From: Nocardia caishijiensis NBRC 108228
Lineage (GTDB): Bacteria; Actinomycetota; Actinomycetes; Mycobacteriales; Mycobacteriaceae
Length of the DNA stretch: 64,000 bases
Assembly (NCBI RefSeq): GCF_001612825.1
Contig: NZ_BDBE01000034.1
Location: 208,676 to 272,675, forward strand
Reading direction: 5' to 3'
In this document: positions 9,172 to 16,048 of the stretch, one piece after another
Position numbering within the stretch: position 1 is the stretch's first letter
How the letters are laid out: every line of letters starts with the position of its first letter
Made by a program: the position numbers and the translations under genes
Notes under the pieces: model-generated
Told to the model about the DNA's origin: nothing
The model's input: only the letters and a program-made list of their open reading frames with translations
Databases searched by the model: none

Positions 9172-9187
9172 CCCTGTGGAAACAGGG
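9172..9187 (+). promoter_or_regulatory. Small stem-loop between nirB and nirD
   Basis: CCCTGT-GGAA-ACAGGG, a perfect 6-bp stem with a four-base loop, nine bases after nirB. It could tune the nirB:nirD ratio through mRNA stability. No T-tract follows, so it is not an obvious full terminator. Confidence 0.35.
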
Positions 9188-9226
9188 CGCCTGTACCAAT
9201 AGGTAAGGCGTTCGGAGGAGGAACCG

Positions 9227-9604
9227 ATGACCGTTATCGACACACCCACCATCACCACCGAGACCACGACCTGGACGCAGGCGTGCCGACTCGACTTCCT
9301 TATTCCGGGACGCGGCGTTGCGGTCCTGCTCGGCGGCGGCAAGCAGGCCGCCCTGTTCCTACTCACCGACGGCACGCTGGCCGCCGTGGGCAATGTCGAC
9401 CCCTTCGGGCGGGCCGCGGTCATGTCGCGCGGCATCGTCGGTGACCGCGGCGGGGTGCCCGTGGTGGCCTCGCCGCTGCTCAAGCAGGCCTTCTCGCTGA
9501 TCGACGGCCGCTGCCTCGACGATGAAACCCAGTCGCTGCCGGTGTATGCCGTGCGACTCGACGCAGGCATCGTCTCGGTGTCGAACGAACCGGTGACTTC
9601 ATGA
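9227..9604 (+). CDS. nirD: Nitrite reductase [NAD(P)H] small subunit
   Basis: A 125-residue Rieske-fold partner of NirB. The segments IPGRGVAVLLGGGKQAALF, GNVDPFGRAAVMSRGIVGD and SPLLKQAFSLIDGRCLDD follow the NirD pattern. The CxH and CxxH cluster ligands of true Rieske proteins are absent, as is normal for NirD, so it should not carry its own Fe-S centre. GGAGGAGG lies just before the ATG. The stop codon overlaps the start of the next gene (ATGA), implying translational coupling with nnaR. Confidence 0.95.
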   Translation: MTVIDTPTITTETTTWTQACRLDFLIPGRGVAVLLGGGKQAALFLLTDGTLAAVGNVDPFGRAAVMSRGIVGDRGGVPVVASPLLKQAFSLIDGRCLDDETQSLPVYAVRLDAGIVSVSNEPVTS

Positions 9605-10839
9605 ATTCCGTGCCCGAAGCGGGACCCTGTCTCGCCGGTTTCACCATCGGTATCACCGCTGCTCGTCGCGCCGAGGAATTCGGCACCCTGCTCACCCGCC
9701 GGGGCGCCACCGTGGTGACCGCACCGGCCATCCGCATCATCCCGCTCGCCGACGACACCGAACTCGAGCGGGTCACCGAACAGCTCATCGCCGACCCACC
9801 CGCCATCACCGTGGCGACCACCGGCATCGGTTTCCGTGGCTGGATGGAAGCCGCCGAGGGGTGGGGGCTGGCCGAATCGCTGCGTGACACCCTCGCCGCC
9901 ACCCGCATGCTCGCCCGTGGCCCCAAGGCCAAGGGCGCCATTCGGGCCGCGGAGCTGCGCGAGGAATGGTCGCCCGCCTCCGAATCATCGGCCGAGGTGC
10001 TCGATCACCTGCTCGCCGAGGGTGTGGAGGGCGTGCGCATCGCGGTGCAGTTGCACGGCGCCACCACCGAGTGGGAGCCGGCCCCCGACTTCTGCGAGGT
10101 GCTGCGCTGCGCGGGCGCCGATGTGGTCCCGGTGCCGGTGTACCGGTGGGAACCGCCCGCCGATCGCGGCCCGATGGACTCGATGATCGACGCGATCATC
10201 TCCGGCAACCTCGACTGCGTCACCTTCACCAGCGCGCCAGCCGTTGCCTCACTTCTCATGCGTGCCAAGGAGACCGGGCTGCTCGAGTCGGTGCTGCACG
10301 CACTGCGCGGACGGGTGCTCGCCGCCTGTGTCGGCCCGATCACCGCCGCGCCACTGGAAGAACTCGGTGTGCCGACCACCATGCCCGGTCGGGCGCGGCT
10401 CGGTGCGCTCGCCCGCCACGTGGCCGAGGAACTGCCGCGCCGGGCCAGCCGGATCTACGCCGCCGGGCATCTCATCAGCGTGCGCGGCGGGTGTGTCGTC
10501 GTCGACGGTGAGGTGCGTCAGCTCGCGCCCGCGCCGATGGCGTTGATGCGGTCGCTGGCGCGCCAGCCCGGTCGGGTGGTCTCGCGCGAGGATCTGCTGG
10601 CCGCGTTGCCCGGCGGTGGCGACGACACCCACGCGGTGGAGACCGCGATCGCGCGCCTGCGCGCGGGACTCGGGACACCGAAAGCCATTCAGACCGTGGT
10701 GAAGCGGGGTTACCGCCTCGCCCTCGACGCCGCCGACTGCTCCGACGCGCCGTCGCGCCCGCCGGTGCAACCGCCGCACGCAGCCGGTATCGGCACGCCC
10801 GCGCGGTCGGCGCGGGCCCAGACGATCGGGGTGTGGTGA
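9601..10839 (+). CDS. nnaR: NnaR-type regulator: uroporphyrinogen-III synthase-like domain fused to OmpR winged helix
   Basis: 412 residues. The N-terminal part (about 10-265) is HemD-like (FTIGITAARRAEEFGTLLTR, ITVATTGIGFRGWMEAAEGW, CVTFTSAPAVASLLMRAKE), and the C-terminal part (about 285-375) is an OmpR/PhoB-type DNA-binding domain ending in the ETAIARLRAGLG and VVKRGYRLAL segments. This architecture and its place after nirBD match NnaR, known in Mycobacterium and Streptomyces as an activator of nitrate/nitrite assimilation that works with GlnR. Whether the HemD domain is enzymatic or only senses a tetrapyrrole or nitrogen signal is not visible. A proline/alanine-rich tail follows. ATGA overlap with nirD. 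Confidence 0.88.
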   Translation: MNSVPEAGPCLAGFTIGITAARRAEEFGTLLTRRGATVVTAPAIRIIPLADDTELERVTEQLIADPPAITVATTGIGFRGWMEAAEGWGLAESLRDTLAATRMLARGPKAKGAIRAAELREEWSPASESSAEVLDHLLAEGVEGVRIAVQLHGATTEWEPAPDFCEVLRCAGADVVPVPVYRWEPPADRGPMDSMIDAIISGNLDCVTFTSAPAVASLLMRAKETGLLESVLHALRGRVLAACVGPITAAPLEELGVPTTMPGRARLGALARHVAEELPRRASRIYAAGHLISVRGGCVVVDGEVRQLAPAPMALMRSLARQPGRVVSREDLLAALPGGGDDTHAVETAIARLRAGLGTPKAIQTVVKRGYRLALDAADCSDAPSRPPVQPPHAAGIGTPARSARAQTIGVW

Positions 10840-11579
10840 GCGCGTCGCGGCCGGGTGAACCGGCTCTCGTGCTCGTCGCGCACGGCACCCGCAGTGCGCG
10901 CGGTGTGGAGATGATCGCCGCCCTGGCCGACGCGGTCGGCGCGGAACTGGGCCGCGGAATGGACACCACCGGCCCGAACCCGTTGCTGCGCACCGCGTTC
11001 GTCGACGTACTCGGCCCGACACCGTCGGAGGTCCTGCGTGACCTCGACGGCCCCGCCGTGCTGGTCCCGGCGTTTCTGGCCTCGGGATACCATGTGTACC
11101 AGGACGTTCCGCGCGAGGTGGCCGAGAGCGGCCACACCGCCGTCGCGGTCACCCCTGCCATGGGTCCCGACCCCGCGCTGGCCAGGATCATGGCGATGCG
11201 TGTGCGGGCGGCCGGGTGGCGACCCGGCGACGCGGTGGTCTTCGCGGCCGCCGGTTCCTCGGATTCGCGTGCGCGCCAGGATGTTCGGCGCGCGGCCGGA
11301 ATGCTGGCCGAACAGCTGGCCGCACCGGTACGCATCGCCTACGTGGCGACGGGCGCGCCTCGAGTGCCGGAAGTCGTCGCCGCCCTGCGTGAATCGGGTT
11401 CGCGGCGGGTGTTCATCGCCTCGTATCTGTTGGCGCACGGTCTGTTCCAGCAGCGCCTGCACGACGCGGGCGCCGACGGTGTCGCCGAACCGATCGGCGT
11501 CCATCCGGCGGTCGTGCGTCTCATCGCCGCCCGCTACCGCACCGCCGCCGACGAATTGGTGCGCGCGAACGTCCGTTAG
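10836..11579 (+). CDS. CbiX/SirB-type sirohydrochlorin chelatase
   Basis: 247 residues containing two CbiX repeats. Metal-binding histidines appear in VLVAHGTR (H16) and FLASGYHVYQDVP of the first half, and the second half has VFAAAGSSDSRAR and ASYLLAHGLFQQRL. The family inserts Fe2+ or Co2+ into sirohydrochlorin; beside nirBD the reasonable reading is iron insertion to make siroheme for NirB. The GTG start overlaps the nnaR stop as GTGA; a GTG one codon earlier is equally possible. The M. tuberculosis nirBD neighbourhood, as I recall it, holds a similar pair of HemD-regulator and CbiX-like genes. Confidence 0.88.
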   Translation: MSASRPGEPALVLVAHGTRSARGVEMIAALADAVGAELGRGMDTTGPNPLLRTAFVDVLGPTPSEVLRDLDGPAVLVPAFLASGYHVYQDVPREVAESGHTAVAVTPAMGPDPALARIMAMRVRAAGWRPGDAVVFAAAGSSDSRARQDVRRAAGMLAEQLAAPVRIAYVATGAPRVPEVVAALRESGSRRVFIASYLLAHGLFQQRLHDAGADGVAEPIGVHPAVVRLIAARYRTAADELVRANVR

Positions 11580-11675
11580 GCCGACAGCAGCGGGTCGGGG
11601 GGCCGCTTCGGATACGAAAATGGGTGTCGACCGCGATAGGGTGGTGTGATTTTCCGTAGAAGGGGGTACCCGTCC

Positions 11676-12428
11676 ATGTCCGGTCCGGACGCCGACAAGC
11701 AGTACGCGCAGCCGAACGACGTGACGGCCTACCCGATCGATGACGCGGCCCAGCCGTCGGCGATCCCGCAACCGCCGAACGTCCCCCAGCCGCCGATCTC
11801 CGCCGCAGGTCAGCCGCCGATCGGCGGACAGCCGTTCGCGCCGCCGCCCTTCGCCGTTGCCGGACAGCCCTACGCCCCGGGACCGCAGCCCGCAGGGCAG
11901 GCATATCCGCCCTATACCGGGTACACGCCCGTCGAGGCCGAGCCGCGAGCGGTTCCGGAGAACATCCGGATGGCGTTCGTCGTGATGCTGGTCGGCGCCG
12001 CGGTGGCCTTCCTCGCCGGTGCGTACGCGCTCACCGACATCGATACGGTTCGCGCGAACATGCTCGACTCCTCGGGTGGTGCCTTCCGCGGGTCGAGTCT
12101 CGATGTCCTCGTCTACGCGACGGTCGGCGCGACCGTCGTCGGCGCGCTGGTCAACGTCGGGCTCTGGATATGGATGGCGTTCTCCTGCCGGGCGGGTAAG
12201 AACTGGGCGCGCATCACCTCCACGGTGTTCTTCGGGATCAACGTGCTCTCGACGCTCTACGCGGTGGTCGCGCTGGTGGCGGACCTCGGCGTCACCGCGG
12301 GCGCGGCGGCGTTCAATGTCGCGGGATTCGTCATCGGGCTCGGCGCGATCGTGCTGCTGTGGCACCCCGGGTCGGCGCCCTTCTTCGCCCCTGCCCGCCC
12401 GCAGTACCCGCTCGCGGGACCGCGCTGA
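11676..12428 (+). CDS. Proline-rich four-helix membrane protein, unknown function
   Basis: 250 residues. The first 85 are rich in Pro, Gln, Ala and Gly with PQPPI/QPPIGGQPF-like repeats. Four hydrophobic helices follow: IRMAFVVMLVGAAVAFLAGA, a second around LVYATVGATVVGALVNVGLW, a third around TVFFGINVLSTLYAVVALVA and a fourth around NVAGFVIGLGAIVLLW. Such Pro-rich/4-TM proteins are common in Nocardia and Mycobacterium. The ATG was chosen over an in-frame GTG ten codons upstream because AAGGGGG stands nine bases before it. The end lies 24 bp before the TetR gene, so they may be cotranscribed. Confidence 0.75.
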   Translation: MSGPDADKQYAQPNDVTAYPIDDAAQPSAIPQPPNVPQPPISAAGQPPIGGQPFAPPPFAVAGQPYAPGPQPAGQAYPPYTGYTPVEAEPRAVPENIRMAFVVMLVGAAVAFLAGAYALTDIDTVRANMLDSSGGAFRGSSLDVLVYATVGATVVGALVNVGLWIWMAFSCRAGKNWARITSTVFFGINVLSTLYAVVALVADLGVTAGAAAFNVAGFVIGLGAIVLLWHPGSAPFFAPARPQYPLAGPR

Positions 12429-12452
12429 CCAGCGGCGCGGTAGGCTCGAACA

Positions 12453-13034
12453 GTGGCGCGCACCAAGGAATTCGACCCCGACGTGGTACTGGGTCGCGCA
12501 CTCGACCTGTTCTGGCAACGCGGGTACGAGTCGACCTCGATGGCCGACCTCACCGAGTACCTCGGTATCGCCCGGGGTTCCATCTACGCCACGTTCGGCA
12601 ACAAACACGACCTGTTCATGCGGGCACTGCACCGGCACCTCGAGATCGTCGACGAACGGGTCACCGCGCAGCTGTCGGTCCCCGGCCCGGCTCTGCCCGC
12701 GGTGCGGGCCCTGATCGATCAGTTCGTGCGCGATTCGTGCGTCGAGGGACGGTTCCTCGGCTGCCTGGTCACCACGTCGGCGGTGGAGCTGGCCGCCCGC
12801 GACCAGGAGGTCGCCCGGGCCGTCGAATCCAGTTGGGCGCGTACCGAAACCGCGCTGACCGGCGCCCTCATCCGGGCCAGGGCGCAGGCCGAACTCGCCG
12901 CCGACAGCGACCCGCGTGCCCTGGCCCGTTTCCTGCTCGTCTTCCTCCAGGGCGTGTGGGTCCTCGAACGCACACCCAACGCCGCCCCCCGCCTACGGGA
13001 CGCGAACCGGATCGTCAGCGCCCTGCTGAGTTGA
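12453..13034 (+). CDS. TetR-family transcriptional regulator
   Basis: 193 residues starting at GTG (MARTKEFDPDVVLGRALDLF). The N-terminal helix-turn-helix runs GYESTSMADLTEYLGIARG then SIYATFGNKHDLFMRAL, typical of TetR proteins; the C-terminal all-helical domain contains CVEGRFLGCLVTTSAVELA, a pattern seen in the subgroup that controls oxidoreductases and epimerases. The gene next door is a decayed NAD-dependent epimerase remnant, which might once have been its target. Ligand unknown. Confidence 0.88.
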   Translation: MARTKEFDPDVVLGRALDLFWQRGYESTSMADLTEYLGIARGSIYATFGNKHDLFMRALHRHLEIVDERVTAQLSVPGPALPAVRALIDQFVRDSCVEGRFLGCLVTTSAVELAARDQEVARAVESSWARTETALTGALIRARAQAELAADSDPRALARFLLVFLQGVWVLERTPNAAPRLRDANRIVSALLS

Positions 13035-13040
13035 CCCCTT

Positions 13041-13257
13041 TCACCGCACCGCGGCGAAGTTGGCGCGGTAGGTACTCGGCGGGACACCGAGCTGGCGGGT
13101 CATGTGCTGGCGCAGCGACTCCGCCGTCCCCATCCCGCTGTGCCGGGCGACCCGTTCGATCGGCAGGGTCGTCGATTCGAGCAGTTCGCGGGGTTTCCGG
13201 CAGGGCCGGGTCGAACGCTTTCACCGGCGCGACGGCGACCACCGCGATCGTCTTCAT
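13041..13257 (-). pseudogene. Remnant of a GlxA-like (DJ-1/PfpI + AraC) regulator, internally deleted
   Basis: The first residues MKTIAVVAVAPVKAFDPAL look like the start of a GlxA-type amidotransferase-like domain. They are joined, out of frame, to an AraC-type C-terminal helix-turn-helix reading KPRELLESTTLPIERVARHS, then GMGTAESLRQHMTRQ and LGVPPSTYRANFAAVR before a stop. A family member is usually around 320 residues, so most of the middle is gone and the reading frame shifts at the junction. It cannot encode a working regulator. Confidence 0.75.
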
Positions 13258-13274
13258 GGCCCGATCCCTGGGAT

Positions 13275-13598
13275 AGCTGGCATTTCGGCCACCAGTGCGC
13301 CTACGGTCCCGTCGACGGCATCGTGGACGAGACCGCCCCGCTCACGGCCACCGGTGCCAAAGGCCGTGTCCGTGCCCGGGTGTGGACCGACGCGCTCGAC
13401 GCGCACCGCGCGGGCCGGGTCCGCGTCACCGAGGTGCGCGCGGGCCAGTTCGTCGGTACGGGCGCCGCCTCGCTGTTCTCCCTGCTCGTGCAACCCGAGG
13501 TACTGGCGGGCGAACCCGCGCGTATCCCGCAGGGGCTCGACCTCGCACACGCGTTCACCGCGATCGACGCCGCCCGGGTCCCGGCCGAAACGCCCTAG
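13275..13598 (+). pseudogene. Remnant of an NAD-dependent epimerase/dehydratase-like protein
   Basis: The open stretch reads YGPVDGIVDETAPLTATG, GAKGRVRARVWTDALDAHRA, GRVRVTEVRAGQFVGTGA and ends LAHAFTAIDAARVPAETP. This is the middle of an extended-SDR epimerase-like protein; the N-terminal Rossmann GxxGxxG part and the C-terminal third are absent and no start codon is in a sensible place. It begins 18 bp from the start of the divergent GlxA-like remnant, so both decayed together, probably by one deletion. Family assignment is from memory of the ETPL..TGxKGR pattern. Confidence 0.65.
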
Positions 13599-13676
13599 CC
13601 CACCCATAGGGGACGACACGGACACATTCGCCGTCAATGCGGGGGATCGATGGATCGATGCGGCACACTCGTGCGC

Positions 13677-14642
13677 ATGCGTCGGCTCTTGTGCTGTCTG
13701 CTCGTCCTGCTCGGCTGCGGTGTGGTCGTCGCACCCGCGGCGTCGGCTGATTCATCGATTCTCGAGGTCCGGCCGCTCGGCGGCAGACAGTTCGAGGTCG
13801 TCGTCCACTCGGCGGCGATGAACCGGCCGATCACTCTCTGGATGTCGCATCCCGGTCCCGGCGCGCCCGCGCTGTATCTGCTCAACGCCGTCGACGGCGG
13901 GGAGAGCGGCGGGCCGTGGATGCGGCGCACCGATGTGGTCGACTTCTTCGCCGACAAGCCGGTGAACGTGATCGTCCCGATCGGCGGCCGGGCCAGCATG
14001 TACACCGACTGGCAGCGTGACGATCCGGTCCTCGGCCGCAACAAGTGGACCACCTTCCTCACCAACGAGCTGCCCCCGCTGCTCGACGACCGCTTCGGCA
14101 TGACCGGTGCCAACGGCATCGCCGGTCTGTCGATGTCGGCCACCTCGGCGCTGAACCTGGCCATCGCCGCACCGGGTCGCTATCGCGCGGTCGGCGCCTT
14201 CAGCGGGTGCACCCAGACCGCGAATCCGCTGGCCCAGACCCTGGTCCGATCCCAGCTCGCCACCTTCGGTGCCAACGCCGACAACATGTGGGGCGGTCCA
14301 GGCGACCCGGCCTGGGTCGCCAACGATCCGGTGCTGCACGCGGATCGGTTGCGTGGCACCTCGGTGTACTTGTCCTCGGGCACCGGCGCACCCGGCCCGC
14401 ACGAGGCGCTCAACGATCCGAGCATCGCGGGCAATGTCGGTGTGCTGCTCGACCGGATCCTGGTCGGCGGCACCATGGAAGCCGTCGTCGGCAGCTGCTC
14501 GGGACCGCTGGTCGGGCGCCTGGGCCAGCTCGGTATCCCCGCCGACGTGCGCTTCCGTGCCGCGGGTACGCACGCCTGGCCGTACTGGCAGGACGACGTG
14601 CACGACTCCTGGCCGATGTTCGCCGCCGCTCTGGGCGTCTGA
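13677..14642 (+). CDS. Secreted antigen-85-like mycolyltransferase/esterase
   Basis: 321 residues with a clear Sec signal peptide (RRLLCCLLVLLGCGVVV, cleavage near ASA-DSS). The mature part has the alpha/beta-hydrolase layout of antigen 85: ALYLLNAVDGGESGGPW, MYTDWQRDD, nucleophile Ser152 in GLSMS, and His299 in GTHAWPYW. Antigen-85 enzymes transfer mycolic acids to trehalose and arabinogalactan outside the membrane; S-formylglutathione-hydrolase-like esterases are the alternative. The ATG at MRRLLCC places the signal peptide correctly; a GTG two codons upstream also fits. The gene converges on the next gene through a shared terminator. Confidence 0.85.
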   Translation: MRRLLCCLLVLLGCGVVVAPAASADSSILEVRPLGGRQFEVVVHSAAMNRPITLWMSHPGPGAPALYLLNAVDGGESGGPWMRRTDVVDFFADKPVNVIVPIGGRASMYTDWQRDDPVLGRNKWTTFLTNELPPLLDDRFGMTGANGIAGLSMSATSALNLAIAAPGRYRAVGAFSGCTQTANPLAQTLVRSQLATFGANADNMWGGPGDPAWVANDPVLHADRLRGTSVYLSSGTGAPGPHEALNDPSIAGNVGVLLDRILVGGTMEAVVGSCSGPLVGRLGQLGIPADVRFRAAGTHAWPYWQDDVHDSWPMFAAALGV

Positions 14643-14656
14643 GGTCCGACACGACA

Positions 14657-14686
14657 ACGGCCGCCACGTCATCACGTGGCGGCCGT
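14657..14686. terminator. Bidirectional hairpin terminator
   Basis: Perfect 13-bp inverted repeat ACGGCCGCCACGT with a 4-base loop between two convergent genes, 14 bp from each stop codon. Confidence 0.8.
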
Positions 14687-14700
14687 CCTGCTGCCGGGGA

Positions 14701-15132
14701 CTAGCCCGCAGAACCGGTCAACAGCCCACCGAGGTCGGCCGAGCCGGTGCTGGGGCCGCCGTCGGGCGGGGTAGTCGGCTTCTCGGAGACCTGCACGGTG
14801 ACAGTCTTGGAGCTGATCAGTTCCTGCACCGCCTTGATCTCGTGGGCGCCGGGCGTGGACGGGGTCCAGGTGATGGTCGCCTTGCCGTCCTTGACCGCCA
14901 CGGGCTCGCCGATCTGCGTTCCGTTGTCGCTGAAGGTCACCTTGAACAGGAACGAGGTGGCGGTGACATCGGCCGTCACGGTGTAGGGCGTGCCCACGTA
15001 GTGGGTGGTGCCGCTCACCGCGATGCTCTGGACGAGCGCCGAGGCCTGCGGTGCCGTGAGCACGGCGGCCGCCGCGATCGCGGTGAACGCGGTGAGGCCG
15101 AAGCCGGTACGCCGTGCCTGGTTGGTCTGCAT
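14701..15132 (-). CDS. Small secreted protein with Ig-like fold
   Basis: 143 residues with a Sec signal peptide (GFGLTAFTAIAAAAVLTA, cleavage near ASA-LVQ). The mature part reads like a bacterial Ig-like beta sandwich: YTVTADVTATSFLFKVTFSD, GEPVAVKDGKATITWTPSTPG, ISSKTVTVQV. A short Pro/Gly/Ser-rich tail follows (EKPTTPPDGGPSTGS). No cysteines are in the mature part. Function unknown; envelope or extracellular adhesion-type role is only a guess. Start chosen at MQTNQARRTG, which places positive charges right before the hydrophobic core. Confidence 0.78.
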   Translation of the reverse strand: MQTNQARRTGFGLTAFTAIAAAAVLTAPQASALVQSIAVSGTTHYVGTPYTVTADVTATSFLFKVTFSDNGTQIGEPVAVKDGKATITWTPSTPGAHEIKAVQELISSKTVTVQVSEKPTTPPDGGPSTGSADLGGLLTGSAG

Positions 15133-15277
15133 GGTGTTCTCCTGTGTCGAGCGGTGGTGAGCGCGAGATTAGCCAGTCGCTCCGGTCGCGGTCCGCAAAA
15201 CAGAAAAAGAGATGTTTAAAATTTTCGGCGCCGGGAAGTCGCCCGAATCTGTCGGTACCCCGGCGCATACTCGGCCC

Positions 15278-15610
15278 ATGGCATACGACGAGGAACTCGC
15301 CGAGCGGATCCGGGAGATCGTCTACCCTCGCGCCGATCTCGCCGAGAAGAAGATGTTCGGCGGTCTCGCGTTTCTGATCGGCGGCAACATGGCCGTCGCC
15401 GCCAGCGGCCGAGGGGGACTGCTGGTCCGAGTCGATCCGGCCGAGGGCGACGCCCTGCTCGACGGCACCTCGGTGCACCCGATGGTGATGGGTGGCCGTG
15501 AACTCAGCGGCTGGTTACGGGTCACCGCCGAAGCGGTCGCGGACGACGCCTCGCTGCGGGACTGGGTCACCCGAGGAGTGACCTTCGCCGAAACCCTGCC
15601 CAGCAAATAA
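15278..15610 (+). CDS. TfoX/Sxy N-terminal-domain protein
   Basis: 110 residues. MAYDEELAERIREIV, EKKMFGGLAFLIGGNMA and GRELSGWLRVTAEAVADD match the stand-alone TfoX N-terminal domain, common in actinobacteria as a free-standing protein unrelated to natural competence. No catalytic residues are known. The ATG was chosen at MAYDEE since the additional upstream residues do not match the family. It is a single-gene unit. Confidence 0.85.
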   Translation: MAYDEELAERIREIVYPRADLAEKKMFGGLAFLIGGNMAVAASGRGGLLVRVDPAEGDALLDGTSVHPMVMGGRELSGWLRVTAEAVADDASLRDWVTRGVTFAETLPSK

Positions 15611-15678
15611 TCGGCCACCGTCGATTTCACCCGCCTCGGATGAGGCGGAAGGCACGGGGGAACTGCGAGGCTTGCGGC

Positions 15679-15894
15679 ATGTCCGGGCCACTGCGCTACC
15701 AATTCGTCCTCGAGGGCGAACTGTCCGATCGGGTGCTCGCGGCGTTTCCCGAGCTCATTCCCAGCGACCATGCCGCGGCCGGGACCACGACACTGTTCGG
15801 CACGGTCGCCGACAGCACCGCTGTGCGAGGGATTCTCGCGCGCATCGACACCCTCGGCCTCACCCTGCTCGAGATGTCACGCCTGCCCGACTGA
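15679..15894 (+). CDS. Small conserved hypothetical protein
   Basis: 71 residues starting MSGPLRYQFVLEGELSDRVL, with DSTAVRGILARIDTLGLTLL towards the end. I recognise it as a type of small actinobacterial protein in which a Y-x-F-x-(V/L)-x-G core is followed by a loop and an amphipathic helix, but know no function. An in-frame start 13 codons upstream is possible though the added residues look non-coding. It lies 155 bp before the LuxR-type regulator in the same orientation. Confidence 0.6.
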   Translation: MSGPLRYQFVLEGELSDRVLAAFPELIPSDHAAAGTTTLFGTVADSTAVRGILARIDTLGLTLLEMSRLPD

Positions 15895-16048
15895 GGCGGC
15901 ACGGCGGGGACGCAAAGACCCTGCGTCGATCTGATAACGAGCACGTCGAGATGTCCGTCACCAGCAAACTCGTGGCGCCCGCGTGGCCTACCGTCGAACT
16001 CGGCACGATGTCGGGGGCAGGTGAGAACTCGAGTTCAGGAGGCTCGTG

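Noticed and set aside
9227..9604. NirD without Rieske cluster ligands as a degenerate gene
   Set aside because: NirD proteins normally lack these ligands, so the gene is complete and of normal length.
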